Source: Microbispora bryophytorum
GTDB taxonomy: Bacteria; Actinomycetota; Actinomycetes; Streptosporangiales; Streptosporangiaceae
Assembly: GCF_006874465.1 (NCBI RefSeq)
Contig: NZ_VIRL01000002.1
Coordinates: forward strand, 390,092 to 454,091
DNA length: 64,000 nt
Direction: 5' to 3'
Shown: positions 17,070-26,192 of the stretch, in pieces
Numbering within the stretch: the first letter of the stretch is position 1
Layout: each line of letters begins with the position of its first letter
Program-made: the position numbers and the translations under genes
Notes under the pieces: generated by a model
Told to the model about the DNA's origin: nothing
The model's database searches: none
What the model saw: only the letters and a program-made list of their open reading frames with translations

Positions 17070-17834
17070 TCACAAGTCCTTCGTCAAGGGTACCGAGGCG
17101 TGGGAGCGGATGAACTCCAGACTCCCTTCGAAGATCACAGGCGCGTCGTTGTCGAGGGTGGCGACGTGATAGCTGTCCGCCAGCTCTCTGACCTCCAGAT
17201 TGTTTCCCATTCTCGCCCGCAGGAACGCGACGCTCCCCGGCTTTACCACGTGGTCGTTCCTGCTGTGGAACACCAGCACCGGCTGGGTCACCTTCGCGAT
17301 GTCGGACTGGACGAGCCTCCACAACCGGGGCAGCGTGGACGCGGCCCGGACGGGTGTGCGCGGATAGCCCAGCTCGCTCACGCCCTCCTTCTTGATGTCG
17401 CCCGCCACCCCCGGGGTCGAGCGTACGACGTACTTGAGCGCCGGGGCCAGGTGCAGCAGCGGCACGTCGTTGATCACGGACGGGTTGACCACCACGACGC
17501 CCGAGACGGCGTCACCGTGGACCTCCGCCAGGCGCAGCGCCATGCAGGCGCCGAGGGACAGGCCCATCACGAACGCCTCCGCGCACCGCCCGCGCAGGTC
17601 GGCGAACGCCTTGTCCAGCTCGGCGTACCAGTCCTCCCACCGCGTGCGGCTCATCTCCTGCCACGTCGTTCCGTGTCCGGGCAGGCGCGGCAGGGACACC
17701 GTCATCCCCGCCCCGGCCAGGTGTTCACCCCACGGCCGCAGCGACTGCGGCGAGCCGGTGAACCCGTGACAGAGCAGGACGCCGATGTCGCCGCCGTCGT
17801 GGTGATACGGCTCCGCGCCGGGCAGCACTGGCAT
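17070..17834 (-). CDS. Alpha/beta-hydrolase, carboxylesterase/monoacylglycerol-lipase type
   Basis: A 254-residue serine hydrolase. Nucleophile elbow GLSLG (residue about 92), oxyanion-side LLCHGFTGSP near residue 21, catalytic Asp within FHSRNDHVV and His within DSYHVATLD. These match Est30-type carboxylesterases acting on short or medium acyl esters. No signal peptide. ATG 17834 has GGAGG five bases upstream. Divergent from the acyltransferase gene, so a lipid-metabolism role is plausible but not shown. Confidence 0.88.
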   Translation of the reverse strand: MPVLPGAEPYHHDGGDIGVLLCHGFTGSPQSLRPWGEHLAGAGMTVSLPRLPGHGTTWQEMSRTRWEDWYAELDKAFADLRGRCAEAFVMGLSLGACMALRLAEVHGDAVSGVVVVNPSVINDVPLLHLAPALKYVVRSTPGVAGDIKKEGVSELGYPRTPVRAASTLPRLWRLVQSDIAKVTQPVLVFHSRNDHVVKPGSVAFLRARMGNNLEVRELADSYHVATLDNDAPVIFEGSLEFIRSHASVPLTKDL

Positions 17835-17952
17835 GGGTGACCTCCGTGAAACGGCGGCGTGTTCCGCCCGATACTCGCACGTTGGTCAGCGTTAGTGCGA
17901 GAGGGCAGGGCGTGCGAAGATGACTGCACATCCGAGCCGAGGGGGTGCCCGC

Positions 17953-18651
17953 GTGTTTTATTGGGTGGTGAAGGCCATCATCTGGCCGATCCTCCGCTTC
18001 GTGTTCCGCCCCTGGGCCGAGGGGCTGGAGAACGTGCCGAAGGAGGGCCCGGTCATCCTGGCCGGCAACCACCTGTCGTTCGCCGACCACTTCTTCGGGG
18101 CCGGATTCCTGCCGCGCAAGGTGATTTCTCTAGGCAAGGCCGAGTATTTCACCGGCCGCGGGCTCAAAGGAATGGTGAGCCGCGCTTTCTTCTCCGGCGT
18201 CGGCACCGTCCCGATCGACCGTTCCGGCGGCAAGGCGAGCGAGGCGGCGCTCCGCACCGGCCTGCGCATCCTCAGGGAGAACCAGGTCCTCGGCATCTAC
18301 CCCGAGGGCACCCGGTCGCCCGACGGCCGCCTCTACAAGGGCAAGACGGGCGTGGCCCGGCTCGCGCTGGAGTCCCGGGCGCCGGTGATCCCGTGGGCCA
18401 TGGTCAACACGTTCGAGATGATGCCCCCCGGCCGGCCGCTCCCCAAGTTCGGCATCCGCCCCGGCGTCCGGTACGGCAAGCCGCTCGACTTCTCCCGCTA
18501 TTACGGCATGGAAAACGACCGCCTCGTGCTGCGCGCGGTCACCGACGAGATCATGTACGCGCTGATGGAGCTGTCGGGTCAGGAGTACGTCGACAAGTAC
18601 GCCGCGGCGGCCAAGACGGAAACGACCGGGGCAGCTCGCGAGAATTCCTAA
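17953..18651 (+). CDS. plsC: 1-acyl-glycerol-3-phosphate acyltransferase (PlsC-like)
   Basis: Membrane-associated acyltransferase that makes phosphatidic acid from lyso-phosphatidate. The acyltransferase motifs are NHLSFAD (H-x4-D), IDRSGG and YPEGTRSPDG. The N-terminal hydrophobic helix VFYWVVKAIIWPILRF supports membrane association. GTG 17953 is preferred because GAGGGGG lies 8 bases upstream; ATG 17920 would add eleven residues. In M. tuberculosis the equivalent Rv2182c follows Rv2183c; here the glucokinase-to-esterase segment intervenes. Confidence 0.88.
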   Translation: MFYWVVKAIIWPILRFVFRPWAEGLENVPKEGPVILAGNHLSFADHFFGAGFLPRKVISLGKAEYFTGRGLKGMVSRAFFSGVGTVPIDRSGGKASEAALRTGLRILRENQVLGIYPEGTRSPDGRLYKGKTGVARLALESRAPVIPWAMVNTFEMMPPGRPLPKFGIRPGVRYGKPLDFSRYYGMENDRLVLRAVTDEIMYALMELSGQEYVDKYAAAAKTETTGAARENS

Positions 18652-18737
18652 TACTTCCGGACCGGACGGGTAACGTGGCGGTGTTCGCCGCGCACATTGG
18701 GACGTTCAGACACGTTCGGATCGGAAGGCGTAGGAGC

Positions 18738-19043
18738 ATGCCAGCACGCAGGCACCGCGCATGGGCCCAGCCCGGCGCGGCGAGGAACGGAGCGGACGAC
18801 GGACCGGGCGGCCCGTCCACGATTCCGGCGAGCAGGTCCGCCGCGTCCGGCGGGGCCGTGGCCCGGCACCGGGCCGGGGCCACAACCCGGTACGCGGCCG
18901 GGGTTGTAAGCCGCCATGCGGCCGGGGACACAGCCCGGCACGTGGCCGCGGAATCAGCTCGGGACACCGCTCGCGAAGCCGGATCCCGGGACGCCGCTCG
19001 CGGTCTCGCTGCCCGGCACGCCGCTCGTGGATGCCCCGCATGA
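18738..19043 (+). CDS. Arg/Ala-rich repeat ORF coupled to the MFS gene
   Basis: A possible 101-residue leader or small protein. It has a good start context (TAGGAG three bases before ATG 18738), and its TGA at 19041-19043 overlaps the MFS ATG as ATGA. Residues 40-100 consist of degenerate 8-residue units of the ARHxAGxx type, produced by 24-bp repeats between about 18850 and 19030. The composition (R, A, H) is unlike neighbours and I recognise no family. It may be a translational coupling device, a small basic protein, or a non-coding repeat tract. Confidence 0.4.
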   Translation: MPARRHRAWAQPGAARNGADDGPGGPSTIPASRSAASGGAVARHRAGATTRYAAGVVSRHAAGDTARHVAAESARDTAREAGSRDAARGLAARHAARGCPA

Positions 19044-20578
19044 GCGTCCGGGAGGAGCAGCAGGCCGACACCGGGTATCTGCCGCACCGCCAGATCCTGG
19101 TCGTGCTCTCCGGCGTGGCGGCCGGAATGCTGCTGGCCGCCCTCGACCAGAGCATCGTCGGCACGGCCCTGCCGCGCATCGTCAGCGAACTCGGCGGCCT
19201 CGACAAGCTGTCGTGGGTGGTCACCGCCTACCTGCTCACCTCGACCGCGGCGACCCCGCTGTGGGGCAAGATCTCCGACCTGTACGGCAGGCGGACGATC
19301 TTCCAGGTCGCCATCGGCATCTTCCTGCTCGGCTCGGTGCTGGCCGGGCTGAGCCAGAACATCGGCCAGCTCATCGGGTTCCGGGCGATCCAGGGCCTGG
19401 GCGGCGGCGGCCTGATGGCGCTGGCGTTCAGCATCATCGGTGACGTCATCCCGCCGCGCGAGCGCGGCCGGTACCAGGGCTACTTCGGGGCCGTCTGGGG
19501 CACCTCCAGCGTCGCCGGGCCGCTGCTGGGCGGCTTCTTCACCGACGGCCCCGGCTGGCGGTGGATCTTCTGGATCAACCTGCCGATCGGGCTGATCTCA
19601 CTCGTCGTGACCTCGGTGGCGCTGCGGATCCCCTTCACCCGCCGCAGTCACCGCATCGACTACCTGGGTGCGGCGCTGATCGTGGCCGGGGTGTCGTGCT
19701 TCCTGCTGTACCTCGACTGGGCGGGCGGCGAGATGGGCTGGACCGCTCCCGGCTCGCTGGCCCTGCTGACCGGATTCGTGGCGCTCGCGGCCCTGTTCGT
19801 GTTCGTCGAACTGCGGGCGGCCGAGCCGATCCTGCCGATGCGGTTGTTCCGCAACAAGATCTTCAGCGTGGGCAACGGCTTCAGCTTCCTCGCGGGCCTG
19901 GCGATGTTCGGCGGCATGATCTTCCTGCCGGTCTATCTCCAGGCGGTCCAGGGCATGTCGCCGACCGTGTCGGGCCTGGCGCTGCTGCCGGCGGTCCTCG
20001 GCATCTTCTCCACGTCGATCACCTCCGGCCAGATCATGAGCCGGACCGGCCGATACAAGATCTTCCCGATCCTGGGCGGGGCGGTCCTCCTGGTGGCCAT
20101 GTGGCTGCTGTCCACGATCAAGGTGGACACGCCGTACTTGCAGGTGGCGGTCTACGCCTTCCTCTTCGGCGCCGGGCTCGGGTTCACCATGCAGACGATC
20201 GTCACGGCGATCCAGAACGCGGTGGAGCGCAGCGACATGGGCGTGGCGACGAGCTCGGCGACGTTCTTCCGCATGATGGGCGCCGCCATCGGTACGGCGA
20301 TCATGGGTGCGGTCCTCACCAACCGGCTCGCCCATCATCTGACCGCCGAGTTCGGCGGCAGGATGCCGCCGGGGCGCGTGGACGCCAACAACGTGCAGGC
20401 GATTCAGCAGCTGCCGCCGCCGGTCAAGAATCACGTGCTGGTCGCGTTCACCAACGCGATCGACGACGTGTTCCTCGCCAGCCTGCCCTTCGTCGCCCTC
20501 GCGCTGGTCGTGGCCTTCTTCCTCAAGGAGATCCCGCTCGCCTCGCGGAACACCGAGGGCCCGGCCGCCGTGGGCTGA
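19040..20578 (+). CDS. MFS multidrug exporter, DHA2 family
   Basis: A 14-helix drug:proton antiporter of the EmrB/QacA group. Visible motifs: [13 protein letters not shown] at the end of helix 1, motif A as [14 protein letters not shown], and a motif C-like [21 protein letters not shown] (shortened here to GPLLGGFF as the key part) in helix 5. From ATG 19040 it is 512 residues, normal for the family. A longer reading from 18761 would add 93 repeat-rich residues and is not supported. No TetR or MarR regulator is adjacent. The substrate is unknown. Confidence 0.9.
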   Translation: MSVREEQQADTGYLPHRQILVVLSGVAAGMLLAALDQSIVGTALPRIVSELGGLDKLSWVVTAYLLTSTAATPLWGKISDLYGRRTIFQVAIGIFLLGSVLAGLSQNIGQLIGFRAIQGLGGGGLMALAFSIIGDVIPPRERGRYQGYFGAVWGTSSVAGPLLGGFFTDGPGWRWIFWINLPIGLISLVVTSVALRIPFTRRSHRIDYLGAALIVAGVSCFLLYLDWAGGEMGWTAPGSLALLTGFVALAALFVFVELRAAEPILPMRLFRNKIFSVGNGFSFLAGLAMFGGMIFLPVYLQAVQGMSPTVSGLALLPAVLGIFSTSITSGQIMSRTGRYKIFPILGGAVLLVAMWLLSTIKVDTPYLQVAVYAFLFGAGLGFTMQTIVTAIQNAVERSDMGVATSSATFFRMMGAAIGTAIMGAVLTNRLAHHLTAEFGGRMPPGRVDANNVQAIQQLPPPVKNHVLVAFTNAIDDVFLASLPFVALALVVAFFLKEIPLASRNTEGPAAVG

Positions 20579-20658
20579 CCCCGCGCCTGGCCGGCGGCGT
20601 ACGGCCCGGGGCGGGCGGTTCGCCGCCGGCATGGCGAGTGGTCTCGCACAGAGCGGGC

Positions 20659-21513
20659 TCAGGCGAGGTGGGAGCGGATCTCGCGGATGTGTGCCGGGGT
20701 GGTGCGGCAGCAGCCGCCGACGTAACGGGCGCCGTGCGCGGCCCACCCGGCCGCCGCCCTGCCGAACTCGACGGGATCGGCGAGACCCAGCCAGCGCCGG
20801 TTCGCGGCGTCCCAGGTCTCGCCCGAGTTGGGGTAGACGATCGAGGCGCCGTGCTTGATCAGCTCGGGGATGAACCGCGGCGCGGTGCAGTTGACTCCCA
20901 CGGCGACCACCTGGGGGAGGTCCGCGAAGACCGCCGCGCACTCCTCGAACGGCGTCCCGTCGCTGACGTGCTCGCCGTCCCGGCAGGAGAAGGTGACCCA
21001 CGCCCGAACGGACGGCGTCTCGCGCAGGAGCCGCGCGAGCGCCCGCGCCTCGGCGTGCGAGGGGATCGTCTCGCACGCCAGCAGGTCGGCCCCTGCGTCG
21101 GCGAGGATCTCGAACCGCTCCCGATGCCACTCGGTCAGGCCGTCCTCGTCGAGGTCGTAGTCGCCGGTGTACTCCGCGCCGTTGGCCAGGTAGGCGCCGT
21201 ACGGTCCGACGCTCGCGGCGACGAGCCCGTGCCCGGCCTCGTCCCTCGCCTGTACGGCGAGCGTCACCGACAGCCGGATGAGGTCGCGGGCCCCCTCAGA
21301 GGTGAGGCCGTGCCGTACGAACCCGGGGACGCTCGCCTGGTAGCTCGCCGTGGTGGCGACGTCGGCCCCGGCCCTGAAGTAGTCGAGGTGCGCCTGACGG
21401 ATGACGCCGGGATCGTCGGTGAGCAGCCGTGCCGACCACAGGTCGTCGCTCAGGTCGCAGCCGAGTGTCTCCAAGTGAGTGGCGAGGCCGCCATCGAGGA
21501 CGATTGCGTTCAT
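20659..21513 (-). CDS. mmuM: Homocysteine S-methyltransferase
   Basis: Transfers a methyl group from S-methylmethionine (or SAM) to homocysteine to make methionine. The zinc-binding cysteines are present: GVNCTAPRF and VGGCCRTTPAHI near the C-terminus. The protein starts at the conserved strand MNAIVLDGGLATHLE; earlier in-frame starts would add 33 unrelated residues. Length 284 fits the family. It stands alone in a convergent arrangement with the MFS gene. Confidence 0.9.
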   Translation of the reverse strand: MNAIVLDGGLATHLETLGCDLSDDLWSARLLTDDPGVIRQAHLDYFRAGADVATTASYQASVPGFVRHGLTSEGARDLIRLSVTLAVQARDEAGHGLVAASVGPYGAYLANGAEYTGDYDLDEDGLTEWHRERFEILADAGADLLACETIPSHAEARALARLLRETPSVRAWVTFSCRDGEHVSDGTPFEECAAVFADLPQVVAVGVNCTAPRFIPELIKHGASIVYPNSGETWDAANRRWLGLADPVEFGRAAAGWAAHGARYVGGCCRTTPAHIREIRSHLA

Positions 21514-22076
21514 ATCGGGCAACACTACGTGCTCATGCGGGGTACGGGCGTGGCGGCGTCGCCGACGGTAGGACCAGTGCTGGGACCAGTGCCCGGGCGC
21601 CTCCGGTGCCACCCTTCACGGCACTTTGCCCGCCACCCTCCACGGCGCTCTGCACGCCGCCCTGAACGCCGCGATCGCCGGAGCGGCCCGGGCTCTTCCC
21701 CGGGGTGAGGCCGAGGCACTCTCCGGGAGAGGAACCGATCGGGGATCCCATGCGTTGGCGGCACATGGGGCTGAAAGGGCTCATCAATCGGTTGCTGCGC
21801 CGCCGGTCTCCCGTCCCCGCAGGTGGACGCGACGATCGGCCCGACACGGGAGGGGTGAGGGAGCCGCGGCGTCCCGCACCCACCCCGCCGTCCGATGTCA
21901 TTCGCCTACCCGAACCCTCGTAGGGGCTTCGCCCACGGCGAAACCCGAACCGGTGCGGCCGGGCCCGGCTTCCCCGCCGGCGTCCCGGCCGTGCTGCCCG
22001 CCGGTGTCCCGGCCGTGCTGACGGGCGTGCTGCCTGCCCTGCCGCCTGCCACGGTGGCGACCTCTTGCGTGCCGGC
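21514..22076. other. 563-base gap with a possible small ORF
   Basis: A gap between the start of mmuM and the end of the VIT/VWA gene. I see one weak candidate on the plus strand, 21750-21923 (57 residues, MRWRHMGLKGLINRLLRRR at the start, then a proline/arginine-rich tail), with GGGG six bases before its ATG. It has no recognised family and could be chance. The stretch 21960-22050 is rich in GCCGTGCTG/GCCGGCGTC near-repeats. No terminator or RNA gene was identified. Confidence 0.3.
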
Positions 22077-24761
22077 TCACGACCGCTTCCAGAAGGGACG
22101 CCGGCCTTTCTCCGCGCCGGACGCGGAGCCCGGGGACGTGGAGCTCGGGGACGCGGGAGACGTGGAGCCCGGGGACGTGGAGCCCGGGGACGCGGGAGAC
22201 GTGGAGCCCGCGGATGCGGAGCCGCCGGTGAGGGTGGTCAGCAGGTCGGTCGTCCGCTGCCAGAGCTCGTCGAGTGAGACCTCGGCCCACTCGGCCCTCT
22301 CCAGGTCGGCGGCGAGCACGGTGAGGTCCGGGTGGCCGCCCACCATCTGGTCGACGACCCGCAGGCGACTGGCGAGATCCGCCAGATAGCGCCGCCGCTC
22401 CCGCTCGGGCAGCGACTCCGCCTGACCCAGCTTCGTGAGCTCCTCGGCCAGCAGCGGCCGGATGCCGTCGAAGTCCGTGACCTGTGCGGTCCCCTCGCCG
22501 GTATGGGGAAGGAAACGGCCGATGGAGAAGCCGCGGGCGGCCCGTCTGGGAGCCGGTGCGGGCGCGGCGGCGAAAGGCGGGGCGGGGGGTGCGCCGGGCG
22601 GCGGGGCCGCTGCGACGGGCCGGTCCGCCGCCGAGCCGGGAGGCGGTCCGGTCGTGGTGAAGGTGGCCATCTTCGCCATCATCGGAGCGCCCGCCGCCAT
22701 CAGCGGCATCGCGGTCGGCATCTCCCAGCCGCTCGGTGGTTCGACCGGCTGGATCACCCGATGCGCCGGGCCGCCTTCACCCGTGACGCGGGTGTCGACG
22801 GCCACGAAGGCGGTGAACCGGCACAGCACGCCGAAACGCAGCGAGGTGTCGACGATCCGCTGTTCGAGGGAGTGGTCTCCCGTGGCGTACCGGTCCTCCA
22901 GACCGCGCAGATGCGCCCGCGCCCACACGGCCCGGGCGGCCGGGCCGTGGGCGGGACGGCCCTCGATCCGCTCCTCCCAGGGGCGGCCGTCGGCCGTGCG
23001 GCCCTGCACGGTGAGGGCTCCGGCGGGGCGTTGTCCCCGGTAACGCCCGCTCACGACCAGAGGGACGCCGGGGTAGAGCGAACCGGCATGCGTGACGGTG
23101 TCCGCCACGAGGTCCATGCCCTCGGCCTTGAGCGCGACGTCCGTCACCAGCGGCGAGCCGATGCGGCGGTGAATGTGCTCCATCGCCGCGTCGAGCCGGT
23201 CCTCCGACTCGACCAGTTCGCACCGGCCCGAGCCCAGCAGGGCCAGCCGTCCGAGGAACCCGGCGTTCACCGCCCTGTCGATGCCCACGGTGTGCACCCG
23301 GATGCCGTGCAGCCGGGCGCCGATGCGTTCGAGGATCTCGTCCTCGTTGCCCACCTGGCCGTCGGTCACCAGGACGAGCACCCGATCCCGCGCCTGCTCG
23401 CGGGACAGCCCGGATTCGCCGGGCCGGTCGTCGTCCTCACGGAACCGGCCGGAGTCCGTGCCGGTGGCCGCCCCCGGGGCGGGCGCGTCCTGGCCGTCGA
23501 GCAGTCGCAGCGCCTCCTGCAGGGGGGCGAGCATCTCTGTGCCCCCTCGGGCGTCGAGCCGGGACAGGTGCTCGACGGCGCGGTATCGGTTGCGGTCGCT
23601 CGCGTCCACCAGGCCACCCGAGAAGGCCCGCTCCACCACCGAATCGAACGAGAGCACGGCGAACCGGTCATGCCGGGTCAGCGTGTCGACGATCCGGGCG
23701 GCGGCGCGGCGTGCGGCCACCATCTTCCAGCCCGTCATGCTGCCGGAGCGGTCGAGCAGCAGGACGACGTCACGGGACGCGGTCCGGGTGGCGTCCTCCT
23801 GCGGCGGCAGCAGGGTCAGCACGAAGGTTCCTTCGGAGCCCGTCGCGTCCTTCGCCACGCCCTCTGCCGTGCCCTCTGCCGTGTCCTTCGCCCTGCCCTC
23901 CGCAGGGCCGCTTCCGTCGGCCGGGCCCGCTCCGGGTGAACCGGTGTCCGCGGCGTCGTCCGGGACGAGCGCGAGCGACGAGGATGCGTCGAACGCCAGG
24001 CGCAGGATGAAGTCACGGTCGAGCCGCTCGCCGGGCCGCAGCCTGATCGTGTCGCCCTCCCGGCCGACCTCGTGCAGGCTCGAACGGACCTCCCGCAGAC
24101 CGAGCCCGGCGGGGTCGATCGTCGTCGCGAGCGACAGCCGTACGGGATAGGGGAAGCCGGGAAGCAGGACGGGCGGCGTGATCCGGGAGGCGTCGGGCAC
24201 GGCGTCGGTGTCGGGCGCCACGCCGCCACCGGCCGCAGGCCCGGGCAGCGGAGCGCCGGGAATGTAGCGGGGCGCCACGACCAGCGGGAAGCGGAACTCG
24301 GCCGCGCCGTCCTCGTAGGGAAGCGGCTGGCTCAGCGTGAGGCGGATGACCACCCGCTCTCCGGGGACGACGTTGCCGACCCTGATCGTGAACACATCGG
24401 GCCGGTCCTCCTCGGCGATCGCCGCGCGCCTGCCTTCGGCGAGGGCCTGGTCGTAGTCGGCCCGTGCCTGCCCGCGCTCCTTGAGCACGCCGTCGACCAC
24501 CCGGTCGTCCGCCTCCATCCGGAAGGCGGTGACCGCGGCCCGCGGCGGCAGCGGGAAGACGTACGTCGCCTCCAGCGACACGTCGAAGGCATTGCGGAAG
24601 GTCTGGACGACCTCGACGCCTGCCACCAGTCCGGTGACGTGGGCGGCGACGTCCACGCTCTCCAGCGGGAGGTTCCCCTTCTCGGTCTCCAGCGCTCCGA
24701 GCCCGGCGTCCGGCACGGGCCGGCACTCCTCCGGCCGCAGAGGTGTGATGGGAACGGTCAT
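22077..24761 (-). CDS. VIT and VWA domain protein
   Basis: An 894-residue protein of the inter-alpha-trypsin-inhibitor heavy-chain-like family. The VIT domain lies at about 10-140 (VEVVQTFRNAFDVSLEATYVF), followed by a VWA domain beginning VVLLLDRSGSMTGWKM with a complete MIDAS (DxSxS), and a long C-terminal linker ending in SPGSTSPASP-type repeats (22126-22230). No signal peptide, so it is probably cytoplasmic; the function is unknown. The ATG at 24761 overlaps the end of the MerR gene, and GGAGAG precedes it. Linked MerR and VIT/VWA genes recur in actinomycetes, so the regulator likely controls this gene. Confidence 0.85.
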   Translation of the reverse strand: MTVPITPLRPEECRPVPDAGLGALETEKGNLPLESVDVAAHVTGLVAGVEVVQTFRNAFDVSLEATYVFPLPPRAAVTAFRMEADDRVVDGVLKERGQARADYDQALAEGRRAAIAEEDRPDVFTIRVGNVVPGERVVIRLTLSQPLPYEDGAAEFRFPLVVAPRYIPGAPLPGPAAGGGVAPDTDAVPDASRITPPVLLPGFPYPVRLSLATTIDPAGLGLREVRSSLHEVGREGDTIRLRPGERLDRDFILRLAFDASSSLALVPDDAADTGSPGAGPADGSGPAEGRAKDTAEGTAEGVAKDATGSEGTFVLTLLPPQEDATRTASRDVVLLLDRSGSMTGWKMVAARRAAARIVDTLTRHDRFAVLSFDSVVERAFSGGLVDASDRNRYRAVEHLSRLDARGGTEMLAPLQEALRLLDGQDAPAPGAATGTDSGRFREDDDRPGESGLSREQARDRVLVLVTDGQVGNEDEILERIGARLHGIRVHTVGIDRAVNAGFLGRLALLGSGRCELVESEDRLDAAMEHIHRRIGSPLVTDVALKAEGMDLVADTVTHAGSLYPGVPLVVSGRYRGQRPAGALTVQGRTADGRPWEERIEGRPAHGPAARAVWARAHLRGLEDRYATGDHSLEQRIVDTSLRFGVLCRFTAFVAVDTRVTGEGGPAHRVIQPVEPPSGWEMPTAMPLMAAGAPMMAKMATFTTTGPPPGSAADRPVAAAPPPGAPPAPPFAAAPAPAPRRAARGFSIGRFLPHTGEGTAQVTDFDGIRPLLAEELTKLGQAESLPERERRRYLADLASRLRVVDQMVGGHPDLTVLAADLERAEWAEVSLDELWQRTTDLLTTLTGGSASAGSTSPASPGSTSPGSTSPASPSSTSPGSASGAEKGRRPFWKRS

Positions 24762-24765
24762 GGCG

Positions 24766-25917
24766 TCATCTCTCCAGCGTGTCGGAAGCGTGTGGATCGA
24801 GTGCCGGGACGTCGTGAGTGGCATCGGCGTCGTGAGTGGCATGGGCGCCGTCGAATGGCCCGGTCAGACCGAGCGTGGCGAGGGCTGTGAGGAGCGGCGC
24901 CGCGGCCCGGCGCAGCGCGGCCACCTCGTGACCGTCCGGAAACCGGTAGGCCGGATCGAGCAGGACTGTCACCCCGGGCGCGAGCCGTACCCCGTGCACG
25001 ACGTCCGGGAGCGAGGCGTTGACGGGTGCGGCGTTCGAGGGCACGGGGTTCACTGGCACGGGAGCCACGGGCGCGGCGTTCGAGGGCGCGGGGGTCACGG
25101 CCACGGGGTTCACGGGCACGGTCTCCCTGCGCGCGATGTCCCCGTCCGTGGTGTCGCTGTTCGCGGTCGCGAAGTGGCCGGAGTCCGCCGTGGCGGCGGT
25201 CGAGGCCGGGCGTGCCCAGAAGCGGTCGCGCGCCGCCGGCCGCGCCACGTCCGGTATGGCGGATGCGGTGCCGGTTTCCGGCATCGTGTCGCGCCAACCG
25301 GGCGCCGGAGGTGCCACGGTGTCCGGCGCGCCCGGAAGGTGGTTCGTGTCGCTCGCCGTGGCCGGGGCCGCCGCGATGCGCGGAGAAGGCGGGACGAGCG
25401 GCCGGAGCGCCGGCTCGGCCGCCGACTCGGGTGGCGACTCGGGTGGCAGTCCGGAGAGCCCGGAAACGCGCTGGAGCATGGCGTCGGTCGCGCCCGTCAG
25501 CTCCGCCTGGATGGCGGCGATGGACAGGCCCTCCGCCTGACGGCGCTTGACGGCCACGAGCTGGAGCAGGTGGCGGCGGCCGTAGAGGGCCACCCGGCCG
25601 CGCCGGCCCAGCGGCGGGTCGAGCAGCCCGATCGTCGTGTACCAGCGGATGAGACGTTCGTTCGGCAACTCGCGGACCCTGCCATTGGCGCGCTGCTGGG
25701 GGCCGTCGACGCGTTGCTCGGGGCCGTTGGCCTGTTGCCGGGGGCCGTTGGCGCGCGACTCCGGGCCGCTGACGCATGGCTCCTGGCCCTTGACGCTGCC
25801 CGGCTCAGGACCGTCGTCGCGATCGTCCTTGGGCTCCTGCCCGTGGACGTGCCGCTCCTGGCCGAGCAGGTCTGCCGCCCGCTCCGCCAGCTCGCCGATC
25901 GTCCAGGTGTCGCTCAT
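24766..25917 (-). CDS. MerR-family regulator with a disrupted, low-complexity-loaded HTH
   Basis: The protein starts with TWTIGELAERAADLL (first HTH helices) and resumes with RLIRWYTTIGLLDPP and GRRGRVALYGRRHLLQL (second helix and wing). Between them lie about 70 residues of repeats such as QQANGPEQRVDGPQQRANG. The middle and C-terminal halves are Pro/Ala/Thr-rich, with PVNPVPSNAAPV repeats, before a conserved end with VRLAPGVTVLLDP. I infer that it binds DNA near its own promoter and controls the overlapping VIT/VWA gene. Effector unknown. The insertion may be a flexible loop or may impair the fold. Confidence 0.78.
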   Translation of the reverse strand: MSDTWTIGELAERAADLLGQERHVHGQEPKDDRDDGPEPGSVKGQEPCVSGPESRANGPRQQANGPEQRVDGPQQRANGRVRELPNERLIRWYTTIGLLDPPLGRRGRVALYGRRHLLQLVAVKRRQAEGLSIAAIQAELTGATDAMLQRVSGLSGLPPESPPESAAEPALRPLVPPSPRIAAAPATASDTNHLPGAPDTVAPPAPGWRDTMPETGTASAIPDVARPAARDRFWARPASTAATADSGHFATANSDTTDGDIARRETVPVNPVAVTPAPSNAAPVAPVPVNPVPSNAAPVNASLPDVVHGVRLAPGVTVLLDPAYRFPDGHEVAALRRAAAPLLTALATLGLTGPFDGAHATHDADATHDVPALDPHASDTLER

Positions 25918-26192
25918 GCCTCCACGATGACACTGTCACACTGACACTGTCAACATCGCCTTCCGTCATGCGGCGCCATGGTTTTCGAGAAGTTCGTCTC
26001 GGCGAGGCACGGCGCTTGTCCCGCCGTTCACACGAGACGGGTCGACTGGTCGCCTCGATGTGTGCGGCGGACCGCCGGGGGACACGAAAGCGATCCGGTC
26101 CGGGCACGGCGGCGGCGGCGCGGGAACGAGCGAACGGCCCGCCGGTGGGCGGACCGGCATGTCCGGGGAGCAGGTCAAGGAGGCGGCCGGCG

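Noticed and set aside
18761-19039. 93-residue N-terminal extension of the MFS exporter
   Set aside because: Family proteins begin at the first helix; the repeat-rich stretch is in another frame of the small ORF and lacks a ribosome site.
22332-23939. Long plus-strand ORF (535 codons)
   Set aside because: It is antisense to the VIT/VWA gene, lacks domains and a ribosome site, and its Arg/Gly/Pro-rich content is the usual shadow of high-GC coding DNA.
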